In this document: positions 1 through 11,800 of the stretch, one piece after another
How the letters are laid out: each line of letters begins with the position of its first letter
Numbering within the stretch: position 1 is the first letter of the stretch
From: Opisthocomus hoazin
Lineage: Eukaryota > Chordata > Aves > Opisthocomiformes > Opisthocomidae
Direction: 5' to 3'
Assembly (NCBI RefSeq): GCF_030867145.1
Contig: NC_134415.1
Span: 20,872,417-20,936,416 of the forward strand
DNA: 64,000 nt
Translations under genes and position numbers: made by a program
Notes under the pieces: model-generated
Databases searched by the model: none
What the model saw: the letters and a program-made list of their open reading frames with translations, nothing else
What the model was told of the DNA's origin: nothing

Positions 1-3000
1 AGGCTTTTATAATTTGCCTAGTTCAGGTGTTGATTTACAAAAGCGGTGCGTGGTTTTTAACTGTGATGTGTTTTTCATGATAAAGCGTAAACGTTGTCTG
101 GAATGTCATTACGCTAACACCTTTGCCACCTTACGTAGCGCATGAAAGCAGATCTGATTTTGCATTAATGCACAGTTTGAGAGTCAGATTGTGTGTATGA
201 CCAAGTAAAAAGAAAAATTTTCTTTATCAACCTGTGCCATCCTGTAAGAAAGTGGTTGCGAATATGGGTAGAATTTGACCTTTTATCTTCAAAACTCCTT
301 GCTAGCGTCAATTACAAGTGGTATTTGCTTATTTTTATGTATGATAAAACATGTCACCCCAAATCCAAGTGTTCTGTACACTCACAATGTCAATGGACGG
401 GCATCGACTGCAACGGAAGTGAGTTCTTGCCTTCCCTTCCTACTGCTGAAATAATAGCTGGCTACCTTGAGATATGTATAACACTTTACAACTCAAGGCC
501 ATTTCCTGTTTACTGGTTTTTTAGGTGTGGTTGTGTTCAGAATTAGGGACAGGTTTTTTCGCTTGGTCTGGGCTCATCTCACGCCTTGTATTAAGGAAAT
601 GCTTGGGTTAGAAAAAGGGGAGTTTGGCGATTTTAGGTGATTGGTAGTGTTAGAAATCAAAGCCAGGACAAATTTTTCAAAACTCTGCTTGCAGTTCAGA
701 ATGATACTGCTGTTGGCCGGATGCGCAATTTTAAATATAATTTGATTATCTAATTTAACAGTTTATAATGTAAGTAATTCCTGAAAATTCCTATATAGGT
801 TTTGGTGAATGAAAGAGGAAAATGTGTTACGTTTGTTGGAAGAATATTTTTGTGAAAGCAAGGGTTCTTGTAACAAATGGAAGCATCTCTGTAGTGATAG
901 CAGTGTCCTGATTATCTGTTTAAACAGCGTTTCTAATGCTGGGATTTTCCCTTAAGTGCAAACCTTCTGTTTTAGGTAATGGGAAGTAAACTGCTGCTGC
1001 TTGCACCCTGTTACGCAGACAGAGGATTTCAAAGGAAAATTAATGAAAGTCAGAAATCCTCAAGCGAGAAGTTAAATATAACGACTTATCTATTACTCGA
1101 GTGTTTTGCTAAAGTTTGTTATTCCTTTCACAGAATGATAAAATACACAAGTATACAAAGTAGTTTTCCCTTAAGGAGTCGGTACTTAAGAAGGAAGACA
1201 TGCACTAGAGGAACAGAGTTTAAGGACTCGGAGCTGAAGAAATATATTTATAGTGTTAAAACAGAGAGCCTGTCTCCTTCCTTCATACTCTTTTCCATGA
1301 TGAAGTCCTTCAGAGGCTACGGCACACATGTACCATCTGCGAGGGGAGGAGACAGCTTGCTTGCTGATAAATGGCCTCAATATGCCAGTGTTTTTCAGGG
1401 TTGCTATTTAATAATTATGTTATAAAGAAGAATTTGACGGAGCAATCTTTGAGTCTAACCTTTGTTACAGCAGTGATTGGCCCTCAAATTAGCAGAACTC
1501 TGCCCATGTCATTACTGCTTAAATATCTGCTGGAAGCTCTTGTGTGAGCTGAGTCACCAAGACTCCGGGAGTTATCACGTGTAGCTCAGACACCAGGTCA
1601 TGAACCGAGCAAACGCTGTCGTCCACGGTGATTAGTTGTGTTTTGAGATTACAGCTGAAATACCACATTGTTTTGTGTACTTCATGGCTACAGTTTTACT
1701 TGTAGAGCTTGAAGGGTAGTTTAGGGAAAAGGGAGCTACATTTGGCTGGTGCTCATCCGAGTATTCAGGCATGATTAGAAAAACTGAAAAATTAAGGGAC
1801 TAGCAGGACAATAGCTTGAGATCTAGAGAACTAAAGTCTGTCTTACACTGCTGTTTCAGTCCATGAGCAGAGATTTCAAAGGAAGTGCTGGAATCTCGAC
1901 TCCATGAAGTGTTTAAAAGTGGAAAATACAGTGCATTATCAAGCGTACTGGAGGGGAGATCCTGTTCCACCTGAGGATGGGTTTAGTCCTGTAATGTTCC
2001 TTTCCCTTTCTTCAAATTCTGTTTGTACTGATTTTGCCACCTGCTTTAATTCCTGCTTCAGCTAATGCAACCTGTTTATTAACTCAGGAGTCTCTCCTCC
2101 TCTTCAAAAAGTACTGTGAAATGACAGAGAATACTGAGAACCCAGGCTTATATGAATGAATTATAATCTTACTAATTTATTTCACTCATTGCTACACCAA
2201 TAGGAAAAATTATTTAGGATTTACAGGGAGTTACTGTTCCATTGCAGTGTTCTTTCATTGTGCAGAATTAAATAATCATGATTTGGAGGATAACAAAAAG
2301 TACAGTCGTAGGTGCTTTATAAATGCAGTCTACAACTTTGGAAGGAATGCACGTTTTTCTGTTCATTTTGGTGTTAGACTAGACATTGGATGTAAATAAT
2401 TCAAATCTGTTGTCATAACTCACTTTTAACTACAGATTTCTGAAGCCTCTTGAAATTAAAAGTAGACCAAGAAAATCTAAACTATAAATCTAGCAATGAA
2501 ATAGTTAAGTTAAAAACCAGTTTCTGACCGTAATATTAACTGTTGTAGACTATTTTATTGTTCTGCCAGACCTAGCTGATCATGAGACAGTGGTAAGCAA
2601 AGGGAACTAAGAGGTTCTGATTTTTATTTTTAGTGAGATATTTTGGGTATTAATGACTTTGCAGTGTGTTTTTGGTTTTGTGGGGTTTTTTTTGTCTAGA
2701 AGATGATGGCAAGTTGAGATCTGTTCCAACTCATGTGACTGAATATTTTTACATCCTTTGTCAAATCATTTAACCAGTTCAGGTCTCAGACAGCTGTAAA
2801 GCGAGAATGCTAATGCTTTTGATGTCCATGGGGGCACTGAAATGACTTGGCTAAAGCAGATAAAGAGAAATTTGTTTCTTGAATGGAAAGCATAAACAGA
2901 GTGTATTATGTGAATTTTTGAAAGGGAAAATTTCACTAGAAAGGAAAACAACTGTGTTATTTTTTCTACAACAAAATAATCATGGTGTAAACATTATGAT

Positions 3001-3255
3001 TAACATACAAATACACTAGCTAAACAGTTTTTTTTAATTATGGACTTTATAAAAATGTTTTGATAAAGCAAAGTGTCCCATACAGCAGTATGTTGGAATC
3101 ATTACTTACAGGAAAGACAGAGGTATATTTTAGAAGTAATCATCAATTTCTCCTTTTCTATCACCTTTAAATCAATAGAAAGGAGTTATATATTCCCATT
3201 TAAAAAAAAGGAAAAGAAATGCAATGGTGTATTTTTATGACTTTTTTTCTTTCAG
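1..3255 (+). other. BABAM2: BABAM2 intron (5' end outside window)
   Basis: This AT-rich sequence has no coding exon that I can recognise. It ends in a pyrimidine-rich tract and TTTCAG acceptor just before the exon at 3256, so it is read as the intron preceding the penultimate BABAM2 coding exon. The open frames at 193-546 and 979-1425 have no recognisable protein content, and no splice-compatible context was found. A single AP-1-like TGAGTCA occurs at 1550-1556, with no further support. Confidence 0.75.
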
Positions 3256-3409
3256 TTGACCTACCCCTGTATTTTCCTCGAGACCAACCAACCCTAACGT
3301 TCCAGTCCGTCTACCACTTCACTAACAGTGGCCAGCTGTACTCCCAAGCCCAGAAGAATTACCCATACAGCCCCCGCTGGGATGGCAATGAAATGGCCAA
3401 GAGAGCAAA
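3256..3409 (+). CDS. BABAM2: BABAM2 (BRE) penultimate coding exon
   Basis: BABAM2/BRE is a non-catalytic scaffold subunit of the BRCA1-A complex and of the cytosolic BRISC complex. Both contain the K63-specific deubiquitinase BRCC36, and act in DNA-damage signalling and in cytokine-receptor deubiquitination. The exon is flanked by TTTCAG and by GTAAGT. It encodes 50 complete codons plus a split codon at each end. Recognisable segments are [20 protein letters not shown], then [20 protein letters not shown] and AKRAK. I recognise these as the C-terminal UEV-like domain of BRE, about 70 to 20 residues before the stop (full-length vertebrate protein about 383 residues). The exon starts with two bases of a codon and ends with AA. 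The AA is completed by the first G of the exon at 22449, which restores Lys-Ala-Tyr-Phe. There are no frame breaks. Earlier exons lie upstream of the window. Confidence 0.95.
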
Positions 3410-3635
3410 GTAAGTCAGATTGCTGTTTCCTGCCAAATATTCCATTCGTTACACAATCATCTGTTGGTAGAAATTTCTTGGATTTAACTGTACATTTCCA
3501 GCGTTATAAAAGCTGAACCTGGTTTTGTTCTCATATAGTCCTAGCGTTCCTGTGTATGAGTATAGACAGATACTTTAATAATCATGCTTATTACATTACT
3601 GCCAGAGGAATGATCAAAAGAAGACTCTTTATGCT

Positions 3636-3712
3636 AGGCGTCATACAGGCACGGAGTGGTGACAGTCTCTGCTCCGAAGAGCTCCCAATCTAAGTAGACA
3701 AGATAGCCCCCA
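3636..3712. repeat. Ancient amniote interspersed repeat fragment
   Basis: The text GTCATACAGGCACGG followed by GACAGTCTCTGCTCCGAAGA and GCTCCCAATCTAAGTAGACA matches, from memory, an old amniote repeat. That repeat has the core 'cagtccctgccccaaagagcttacaatctaaatagacaag' and is found widely in reptile and bird genomes. The family name is uncertain (MIR- or L2-associated). The ends are approximate. Confidence 0.45.
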
Positions 3713-6700
3713 GCAGGAGTAATCTGCGTGGTAGCAGTCAGTCAAGGTAACTCCATGGTTTTGCGTGGGCGCGTGGGGGACCCTGAAGGGAAGCATGTGA
3801 GATGAAGAGATCAAGGAAGAAAAACCTGAAAGATATGAAATAAGGCTGCAATAAAAAGACATGGAAGAACAAGGGGAGGTAGAGCAAACCACCAATCTGG
3901 CCTAGGAGGCAGCCCTATTGGAACCTGAGAAAGTTATCTGAAAGTCTGAATGTCTCTTTTTTTACTGCTTTTTCAGTTGGCTAGAAACAGAGAATCTTGG
4001 ACTGTTTCCTCTGCGGTTTTTGTGTAAGCCCTCATTTCAGTCTGGGGAGACACCACTTCAGTCCAAGTATCCTCTTTAGTTAGGGATGACAGGAGAGCCC
4101 CCCCAGCATGCTTCTGATACAAGGGCAAGCTGATGTGGGCAGCAGTGCCCCTTTGTATACTAGATAATATCCCTGTCTTCTAATGAAACAAAACAGATTT
4201 TACCTGAATGGAGCAATATGGGCAATGGCCTTGCTGCGGTATTTTGATTTTGCAAAGTGTAAAAATGTTAGAGCAGCAACAGATTTAAGCAGGCTGATTA
4301 TCAGATGTTCAGCACGTAAAGGCATCAAACTGCATAAATAATAAGGCATATTGGAATGAATGTTTTGAATGACAATCAGAAGATTAAATTAAATTAGCAA
4401 GAGTGCGTAAATAAGAGTCGAATGAAAATAGTTCAAGCTGAGTAAATCAGATGAATGGCATGGTCAGAGAGTGACTGTAATTTGGAAATGATGGAAGCAA
4501 ACAACAATTGACTTAAGCATTTACAGATTTTATAATAATTTAAATTTTATAGAGAACATCAAGTAACATTTGATTTTGGATTTTGATGCATTGTAATAAG
4601 AATTTTTTTGCTAGTATTTGGTTTTACTACCATACCATCTAGGAGAGGCATTTCTTGATCACATATGATATTTTTTTTTTGTGGACCTGTTTCTTTTCTC
4701 TAGCAGAATATTAGAAGTATATTGGGTTTTTTTTAAAAAATGTGAAACAATAACTTGAAGCATTAGTGTGGCTTTTTTTATGACAGTACTACAAAATGCA
4801 TTTCTTTTGCAGCTGGAAGCTTAGAAGTACCTATGTGCTGTCTGCTAAGTACATTCATTTATGAGTGTGTGTATACAAATGGACTTCCCTGCCCTGCACT
4901 TGAAATTTAGAAGTGTTACAACAGTTATTTTAAAAAGCATGAAATGTGTACACTTACTATCACATGCATGTTTTGCGAGGTTATTCACTCTTATGTTTAA
5001 GCCTTTGCATTTAAGTTTTACACTGTATATGTAATATGAGAAAGATGGTGAGAAGCAGGAGAAGAAAGTGTGCTGCAATGTCTGAAATAACTATCACTGA
5101 GCTGCAGAGACAGAGAAGCTGCTCTAGTTAAAAGCGCTTCGCTTGCAGGAACAACTAGTGATTCCTGAGTAGCACCATAAATAAAACTGTATGAAGAGAA
5201 GTATGATGCTATGATATGTGTTAGCATATTTTAAGAAAGATTTTTAACACAATTGAGCACCTTACGTAAAGAGCGTTTGAAATACTTGCTAGGGCTTCTT
5301 AGAATAGGTTAGTGTGTTTCAACACAACCAAATAATTTTTCACTGTATTTATTTTTACCGTAGCCACGTTATGGACCAAGTATGTGGGAACAGACGTTGA
5401 TATATAGGAAACCATTCTAATCAAGTGAATTAGTACAAGCACCAAATAAAAACAGAATAGAAGGATACATGATTTGACATTTAGAAACAGTGTTCTGGTC
5501 AGCTGAAGTAAATTTAGCTCTGGAGAAATCAGACACAACTTGTTTGTGTTCCTAAATACTGTCTGTTAGGTTTTGCTTATATGTAGTCTTTTTCCCTCTT
5601 AGCCAAGTGGTCTCCCAAGTGCTTGGCCTCCTTTGAGACAAAACGGCTCTGTTTATCTTTCTGGCCCTACTGTTCTCGGGCCACAGGATCTCCCACTTGA
5701 CCTTCTGGTGTCTGACCAAATTCTCCGCCCTTGTTCTCAGGCACTCGAGGGATCAGTTTACACCATCTTCCTCAGTGCAGCTTAAGACACCATCAGTGAT
5801 CTCTTCTGCTTGCTTTTGCACCAGCTGGGTTCACTAGCTGTCCGGTCATATATTGAAGTATGTATACCACATTGCTTTATTGGATGTAGAAGCACCACCA
5901 AGTTTGAAACACCATAACCCAGAGATTTCCTCATCCTCAGTTTTGGCAATCCCTGCCTCCATTTTCAGCAACTCAACACAGCCTGCTTATTCATGGGCAG
6001 AGCTTTCATAAGTTCCTGCCAAAGGGACTTTGATTCTGTGCCCAGCCTTCTCCCAGGGTTGGTTTTGCTTTTTTTTTTTTTCCAAACAGGTAAGCACATC
6101 CAGTTCCTTCAACTCGGGGGCTAAACATGAAAGTCTTGGTATCCTTGCTTATCCTTGTGGCCCCTGAGCAGAGGTAGGCATCTCTTTTGAAGTTAGGACT
6201 TAGCCCTATGCTGTAGCCTTGAGACAATCAGTAGTAATTATAAGTAGGAGCAAAATTACTTGCCTAAAATACATACATATAGAAGTAGATTGTATGCATT
6301 CACACCTAGACACATATCACCTCCATCTAAAAGGCAAATTCTCAGAGCAGAGTATCAGTTTAGCGGGATCTTTCTCATTCACAGAGGAAAACTACTTGTG
6401 TTCTTGCTGAAGTAATTTGACCAATTTGTGCCAAATAAAGTCCACAAAATCAAGTTTCTCTTTCTCTGTGCCCTCTTAAACAGTTTTTAAAATCACCTCG
6501 CTCCTTTGAGGCCCACTGACTTGGGAGATAGCATCTGGTAGTTGAAGGTTGCTATTGTCTTAGCCCAGGGTTTGCCCTCTGGCTTGATTTAATTCTAAGG
6601 GACGAATCAAGTCCTAGTTAAATAATGTGATTCCAGATGCCTCCATATTGCTTGTTTCTCAACGGAACACAAAATTTTAACCTGTTCCTCCAGCTAGAAA

Positions 6701-9700
6701 CAGGGAAACCAATAATATTAAAATTTTCTTACAAGCTGCCAAAATGTTGTTTCCCCTCAGTTCACATCTCAGGCTTTGCCTCTCTTAGGTCATTTATTTA
6801 TATGTCTGTGGCCTCCTGCGTAAGCAGCTTCTCCAAAAGATTTGGTCCTGAAATACAATAGCAAGCCTAAGAAAAAGCAGTAAATTATGGAAAGTTAGCA
6901 GCCTTGTTTGTAGTGTACGTGTGAAGGAAAACATCTCTGTGCTGTTTCCATGGGAAAGCTCTCTTTTTTTTTGCTTGAATAGGGATTGAAGTGTACATAA
7001 ATGGAGTCTTTAAAGAACATGCAGACTCTAAGCCTGGGATTTTATGAAGGAATACTGTAAATAAAGCTTGATTGTTTATACAGATAAAGTTCAGTTCTTA
7101 GATGCACTCCGGCCCAATTTCTGTCCGACCCAGTGCTGCTCTGTAGACTTAGGTTATACTTCAGGGAGAGCAAGTCAGGACTCAGTTTACTCTTTTATCC
7201 TACATAAATCCACCTACTCATCATTAAAAATAGCAGGAGGATGGAAAACTAGTATCACAATTAAAAGTTGTTCCGAGGGTTCATGCTCTTTTTTTTTAAG
7301 GTGGCTGATAAAACTGGTTTCTGAATAACATTGTTGTCCCTGGCCATTCACTGGTGTTAATGTGGTGTTAATTTTATATATCCCTTAAGGCTTTGTAAGG
7401 GTGAAAGCTTAAAACGGCTCAAGTGCTCTCAGACTGTGTATTGGCTGTTGCTCTGCCATAAGGTCAAGTGCAGCTGAAGATTATATGCAGACGCATCTTG
7501 TGCGGGCTACGTATGCATCACCAGCACGGCTGCAGCCACGGTTCATGCTCAGCGCAAGCGTGCACCTGCTTAGAAAGTGTCAGGCTGGTGCACTGGGCTG
7601 TAGCATCTTCAGCCTCATCAATACCTTTTCCTTAGATATCTTAAAATTAGAGCGTGTCTGTCATGTGAAGAATCTCGTTGCTATTTGGCTGAAATGGTTG
7701 CTTTAAGTTTTAATGTTCTCTGGTAAGGAGAGGAAATGCATCTTTTGGTCTAATAAAAGGATATTTGAAAGAAAAGGTGACAATTGGGTTGCTGTTTAGA
7801 CAAACTCAGTTGTAATATGTCAAAGACTTGCTGTTGAATGAAGTGTATTTTGAGTGCCCTAATGTTTTTTTTTTTTTTATTTTGACATTAACCAGTTTTT
7901 CAGCTTATCTATTTTCTTTTATTAAGTCAGAATTCTTTCACAGTTTAGGCAGAATATGTATTACTACACTTTTGGATTCTTTTAAAGTAACAGGTTTCTC
8001 TCTTTTCTTGAAACTTGTTTTCCACCTATGCTACTTTAAATCTCACTATAAAGTTTACATGTAAAAATTGCACCTTTTTATGATCTTCTCTCCTTGATAG
8101 GTATAATTAAGGTAATAAATAATTTGTTATTATTCGGTTTGTATATCAGTATTTTTTCTGCTTATTTGTAAAAGTAGCAAATTGTATCTTCATGTATTAC
8201 ATGATTTGCATGCACATTAGGCATCTTTAAAGAGCAGATTTCCAAACTAACGTGTTTGCATTTACATATGGTCTCTTTGCAAAACTTTTTTCGTTACTGT
8301 CTTTGGGTCTGTTGCACATTACCTTAAACTTAAGAAGTTTAGAAAAATGAGAGTAAGGGTCAGAAGCACAAAACATGGAAGCGCAGGGACGTCATCCTTC
8401 CCTAGGTGTGTGTGCATGTGTTTTGAACGTTGGCAAGGCTCAGAGGGGTTCCTTCGGGAGAATAGCAGTGGGGTAGGCACAAACTAAAGGGTGAGGTGCT
8501 GAGCTGGGTCGCCGGTTTAACTTTTTGGGTTTTGATAGTCTTGCATCAGAAGCTGAACGAAAGAGACTTCCTTGCCTGAAATCGAGTAAGGTGCCGCTCG
8601 TGGGCCCTTTTTCAGAACACAAAAGGGCCAGTGCGCTGTGACAGCCAGAGCGAGAGGAGATGTGGTGAACCAGCTGTGTGAAGCTTACAAAGAAGTTAAT
8701 TTGGTTTTATAGACTATTCAGCCAAAAGTCTCATTTTCTGTGGGAGTGGCAGCTCATCAGAATTACGCATGAAAACTAGAAAGGCAAATGGAAAAAATAA
8801 TGTTTTATTAAAATGCTTAGTGATTGCATATGTCCTTGTAGCATGTTCTGCAGTTGATTTACCAGGAAACCTTAATAACAAAAATATTTTTGTTATAAGA
8901 TACAGTAGACAGAACAGATACAGCTTTTAATTAGAATTTTCCTGGGATATTTTTTGTTGGTTTTTTTTAGCGTTGTTCCTCTGCATATACTACAGAGTAC
9001 AGTGCATACACATGATAGTCGCACTTCTTGAGTCATATTTTTCATGTACTTTTCTTTAAATGTCTCCTTGGATAATTAAGTCTGACTCTTAAGTTATGGT
9101 ATGTTAGTTTCTGACAGGTGCCTGCCAGGGATCTTCAGTGCTGTCATGCATTATGTGGATTTCAGCCAAGACAGAAGGGCCTGGGTATTTGTTTCTGGTC
9201 ACTTCTCATTAAAGCTTTGACTGTGGGAAAAGAAAAACAACTATTTAAAGATGAGGAGTATAGGTGCTATAGGAAGTGCATGGAAATCTGTTAGGCAACT
9301 AGTTTTTCTGTGGTTTTATATAGACTTTATGTATATGTGTGGGCAGTACATATGTGCATTTTGATATTTAGTAAATATTCTTTCTGCAAAAAAGGATTCT
9401 CATATATTGACAGAAATACACAGAGTAGATTGGAGGAGTTGGCTTGGTAGAAGTGGAATATAATAGCACTTTGCTGGAAGACAACTGCTTTACAGGAATT
9501 AAAGTCTAGAATTTAATGTAGGTGGTTCCTAGATAACCAGAGTTAAGCTTTGTTCTAGAAATACTGTGATGAACTGTCTGATTTAGCTTCATTAGAGAAC
9601 CCCATTATACATTTCTCAAAGCTGCTAGATCTATGTTAGAACGTGGAATTATAGTTAGGAACTGATGCAAAAAAGAAATCCTCTCTTGCTTAAGAGAAAA

Positions 9701-9864
9701 AGAGAAAGAGAAAAACATGAATTTGAAAGGAGCTGAGGTTGAATAGCCCAGATAAATGCTGTTACTTGGTCAATTACAAAATAAGCAGCTAAGTAAAAAT
9801 AGTGGGTGTGCTCCATGGTCTTGTCTTTTGGGTAATATTTGTCATTTCTCTGTTAAACACAAAG

Positions 9865-11800
9865 AATCGTCGTACTAGGTCAAACTCAACATTTGTTTAG
9901 CCCACTATCATGTTTCTGTCAATAGAGACATGTAGTCGATGCCTGTGAAAGAGCATGGGAAAAGCACGTAGTCATGTTTTCCTGGCATGTTCTACCATCT
10001 CCAAGGTTTTCTGTATCCAGGATTGGTACACCTCTGTCTAATAGCCCTACCTAGCTTTTCTGCTGTTTGTCTGATTGCTTTTTGCACCCGCATCATAAGA
10101 TCACAAAATTACATGGTGAGGAATTGCGCAGGTGGGGTGAAGAACAAGCCTTATTGGCTTTTTGCATTCCTGCCTCCTGCTAGTGCCAGTTGTTATCTCC
10201 TAGCTTGTGTATGAAGAGAGGCAGCAAATAATTAATTCACTGATCCCCTCCATAACCTTTATGATTTTGTGAACCTCTTCATGTCTCTTCTGTCACCTCT
10301 TCTCCTGCTCTGCTTACTTCTTCCTTGTACAGAACCTGTCCATGTGTCTGATGTCCTCGTCGTGCTTCTGTATCCCTTCACTGTTTCTGTCGTGTTCTTT
10401 CTGAAGTAGAGGATTGCATGTAACACACAATACATTCACCATGCGTTTATATGGTGACATAGTGGTATTGTCTGGTTTAGTCTTTTATCTGGTTCTAATA
10501 ATGTCTGATTTGGTTTTCTGTGTGTGACTGAAGGTGACACTGACATTTTAGCACCAAGAGCTCCTTGCTATCTGTTTTTCAGAGCATGTTTTTTTTACAG
10601 AAGTAAAATTAAGTATTTTTCCTCACATATCTCCCTTTAACATTTGTCAATACTGACGTTTCAGCTGATAAGTTATCTCACAGTCTCCCAGTGCTGTAAG
10701 AACAATCTGCAGCTCCTCATAATTGTGCCTCATTTTTCCTTCCCTGACTAAATGGTTAGGATTAGCAAACTTTGCCATCTTCTTTTGCTCACTTTCACAG
10801 ATCGTGTGGGAATATGTTGAACAACACAGGTCAGAACACCCATTTCTGTACGGTTCTCATGTGACTTCAACCTAGTAGTACTCATCATTCATTCCTATCT
10901 TTTTTCTCTTATCTTGACCTGTTATCCACTCATGGATCTTTTCTCCTCCTGACATAATTCAGTTTTTTAAAAGCCTTTGAAAAGCCTTCCCAAATGCCTG
11001 TAGGAAACCCAAGCAGTGTATGTCACTTGAATCTTTCTTGTCTGCATGGCTTTGGTAACTGAAGAAAACATGAGATTTGTGAAGCATAAATTTGACTCCT
11101 AACCGATATACTGTATTTTTTCAAGTCCATTAACTTGGGGCTTTTTATAAATTTATGGGGTTTTTTAACAGTTTCTACCAATTTGTAAGGTACAGATGTG
11201 AGATTTACCGGTCCACAGTTCCCTCTATCCTCCTAGACCTTTTCTTAACTGACGTCACACTTCTCTGGTACCAAGCTGTTTTCAGCAGGAGGTTACAAGC
11301 TATTTAAGAGTTGAACTTTCTCACACTTGAGTTTCTCTGGAACTCTGGGGTGTGAATATCATCTGAGCCTGCTGATTTGCTTGTGTGTGTTTTGTTGATT
11401 TGCTCGTTACCTTTTCAGCTGACATTTCTTTGTGAAACAGATCTTGCAGTACATCCCTTGTAAAGCAGAGTTCTGGTATGGCAGCCTCTTTGAGCAGCTC
11501 CGCAGTAAACTTGGATGCAAAATCATTTCATTCATTCTTTGTGATTTTGTTTCTTCTCAGTGTTCTTTTTACTCTTTGACCAGCTCTTGTACTGTTTGGC
11601 AAGTATTTATTTGAAGGGCCACAGCTAATTTGTTCTTGAAATTCATTTTTGATCTGCATTACTCTGCTTTTACATATAAGAGTTATGAGTGTGTTCCTGT
11701 CTGTTTTCCCTATTTGGAGAGGTCTCTGACCTTTTAAGAACTTCCTCTTGCTTCTAATAGCAATCATCAATCTTCTAAATAGCAAAGATAAATAACTTCT
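9865..11800 (-). mobile_element. Fossil CR1/L3-clade LINE, RT region to 3' end
   Basis: Read on the minus strand, this 1.9-kb stretch follows the order of an ancient CR1/L3-type non-LTR retrotransposon. The finger motif reads K-S-A-G-S-D-D-I-H-T-P-E at about 11378-11343 (family form K-S-P-G-P-D-G-I-H-P). Further along are E-D-R-G-N-C-G-P-V-N-L (family E-D-P-G-N-Y-R-P-V-S-L) at 11232-11200 and T-S-V-P-Y-K-L-V-E-T just after it. On the plus strand, 10.6-11.1 kb carries the familiar reversed text around AATATGTTGAACAACACAGG and TATCCACTCATGGATC. The stretch 9865-9990 resembles the 3' tail (TTTAGCCCACTATCATGTTT). The element has many stops and indels and is not functional. It is much more diverged than the CR1 copies at 24, 45 and 47 kb, so it is an old insertion. 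Exact ends and subfamily need an alignment. Confidence 0.8.
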
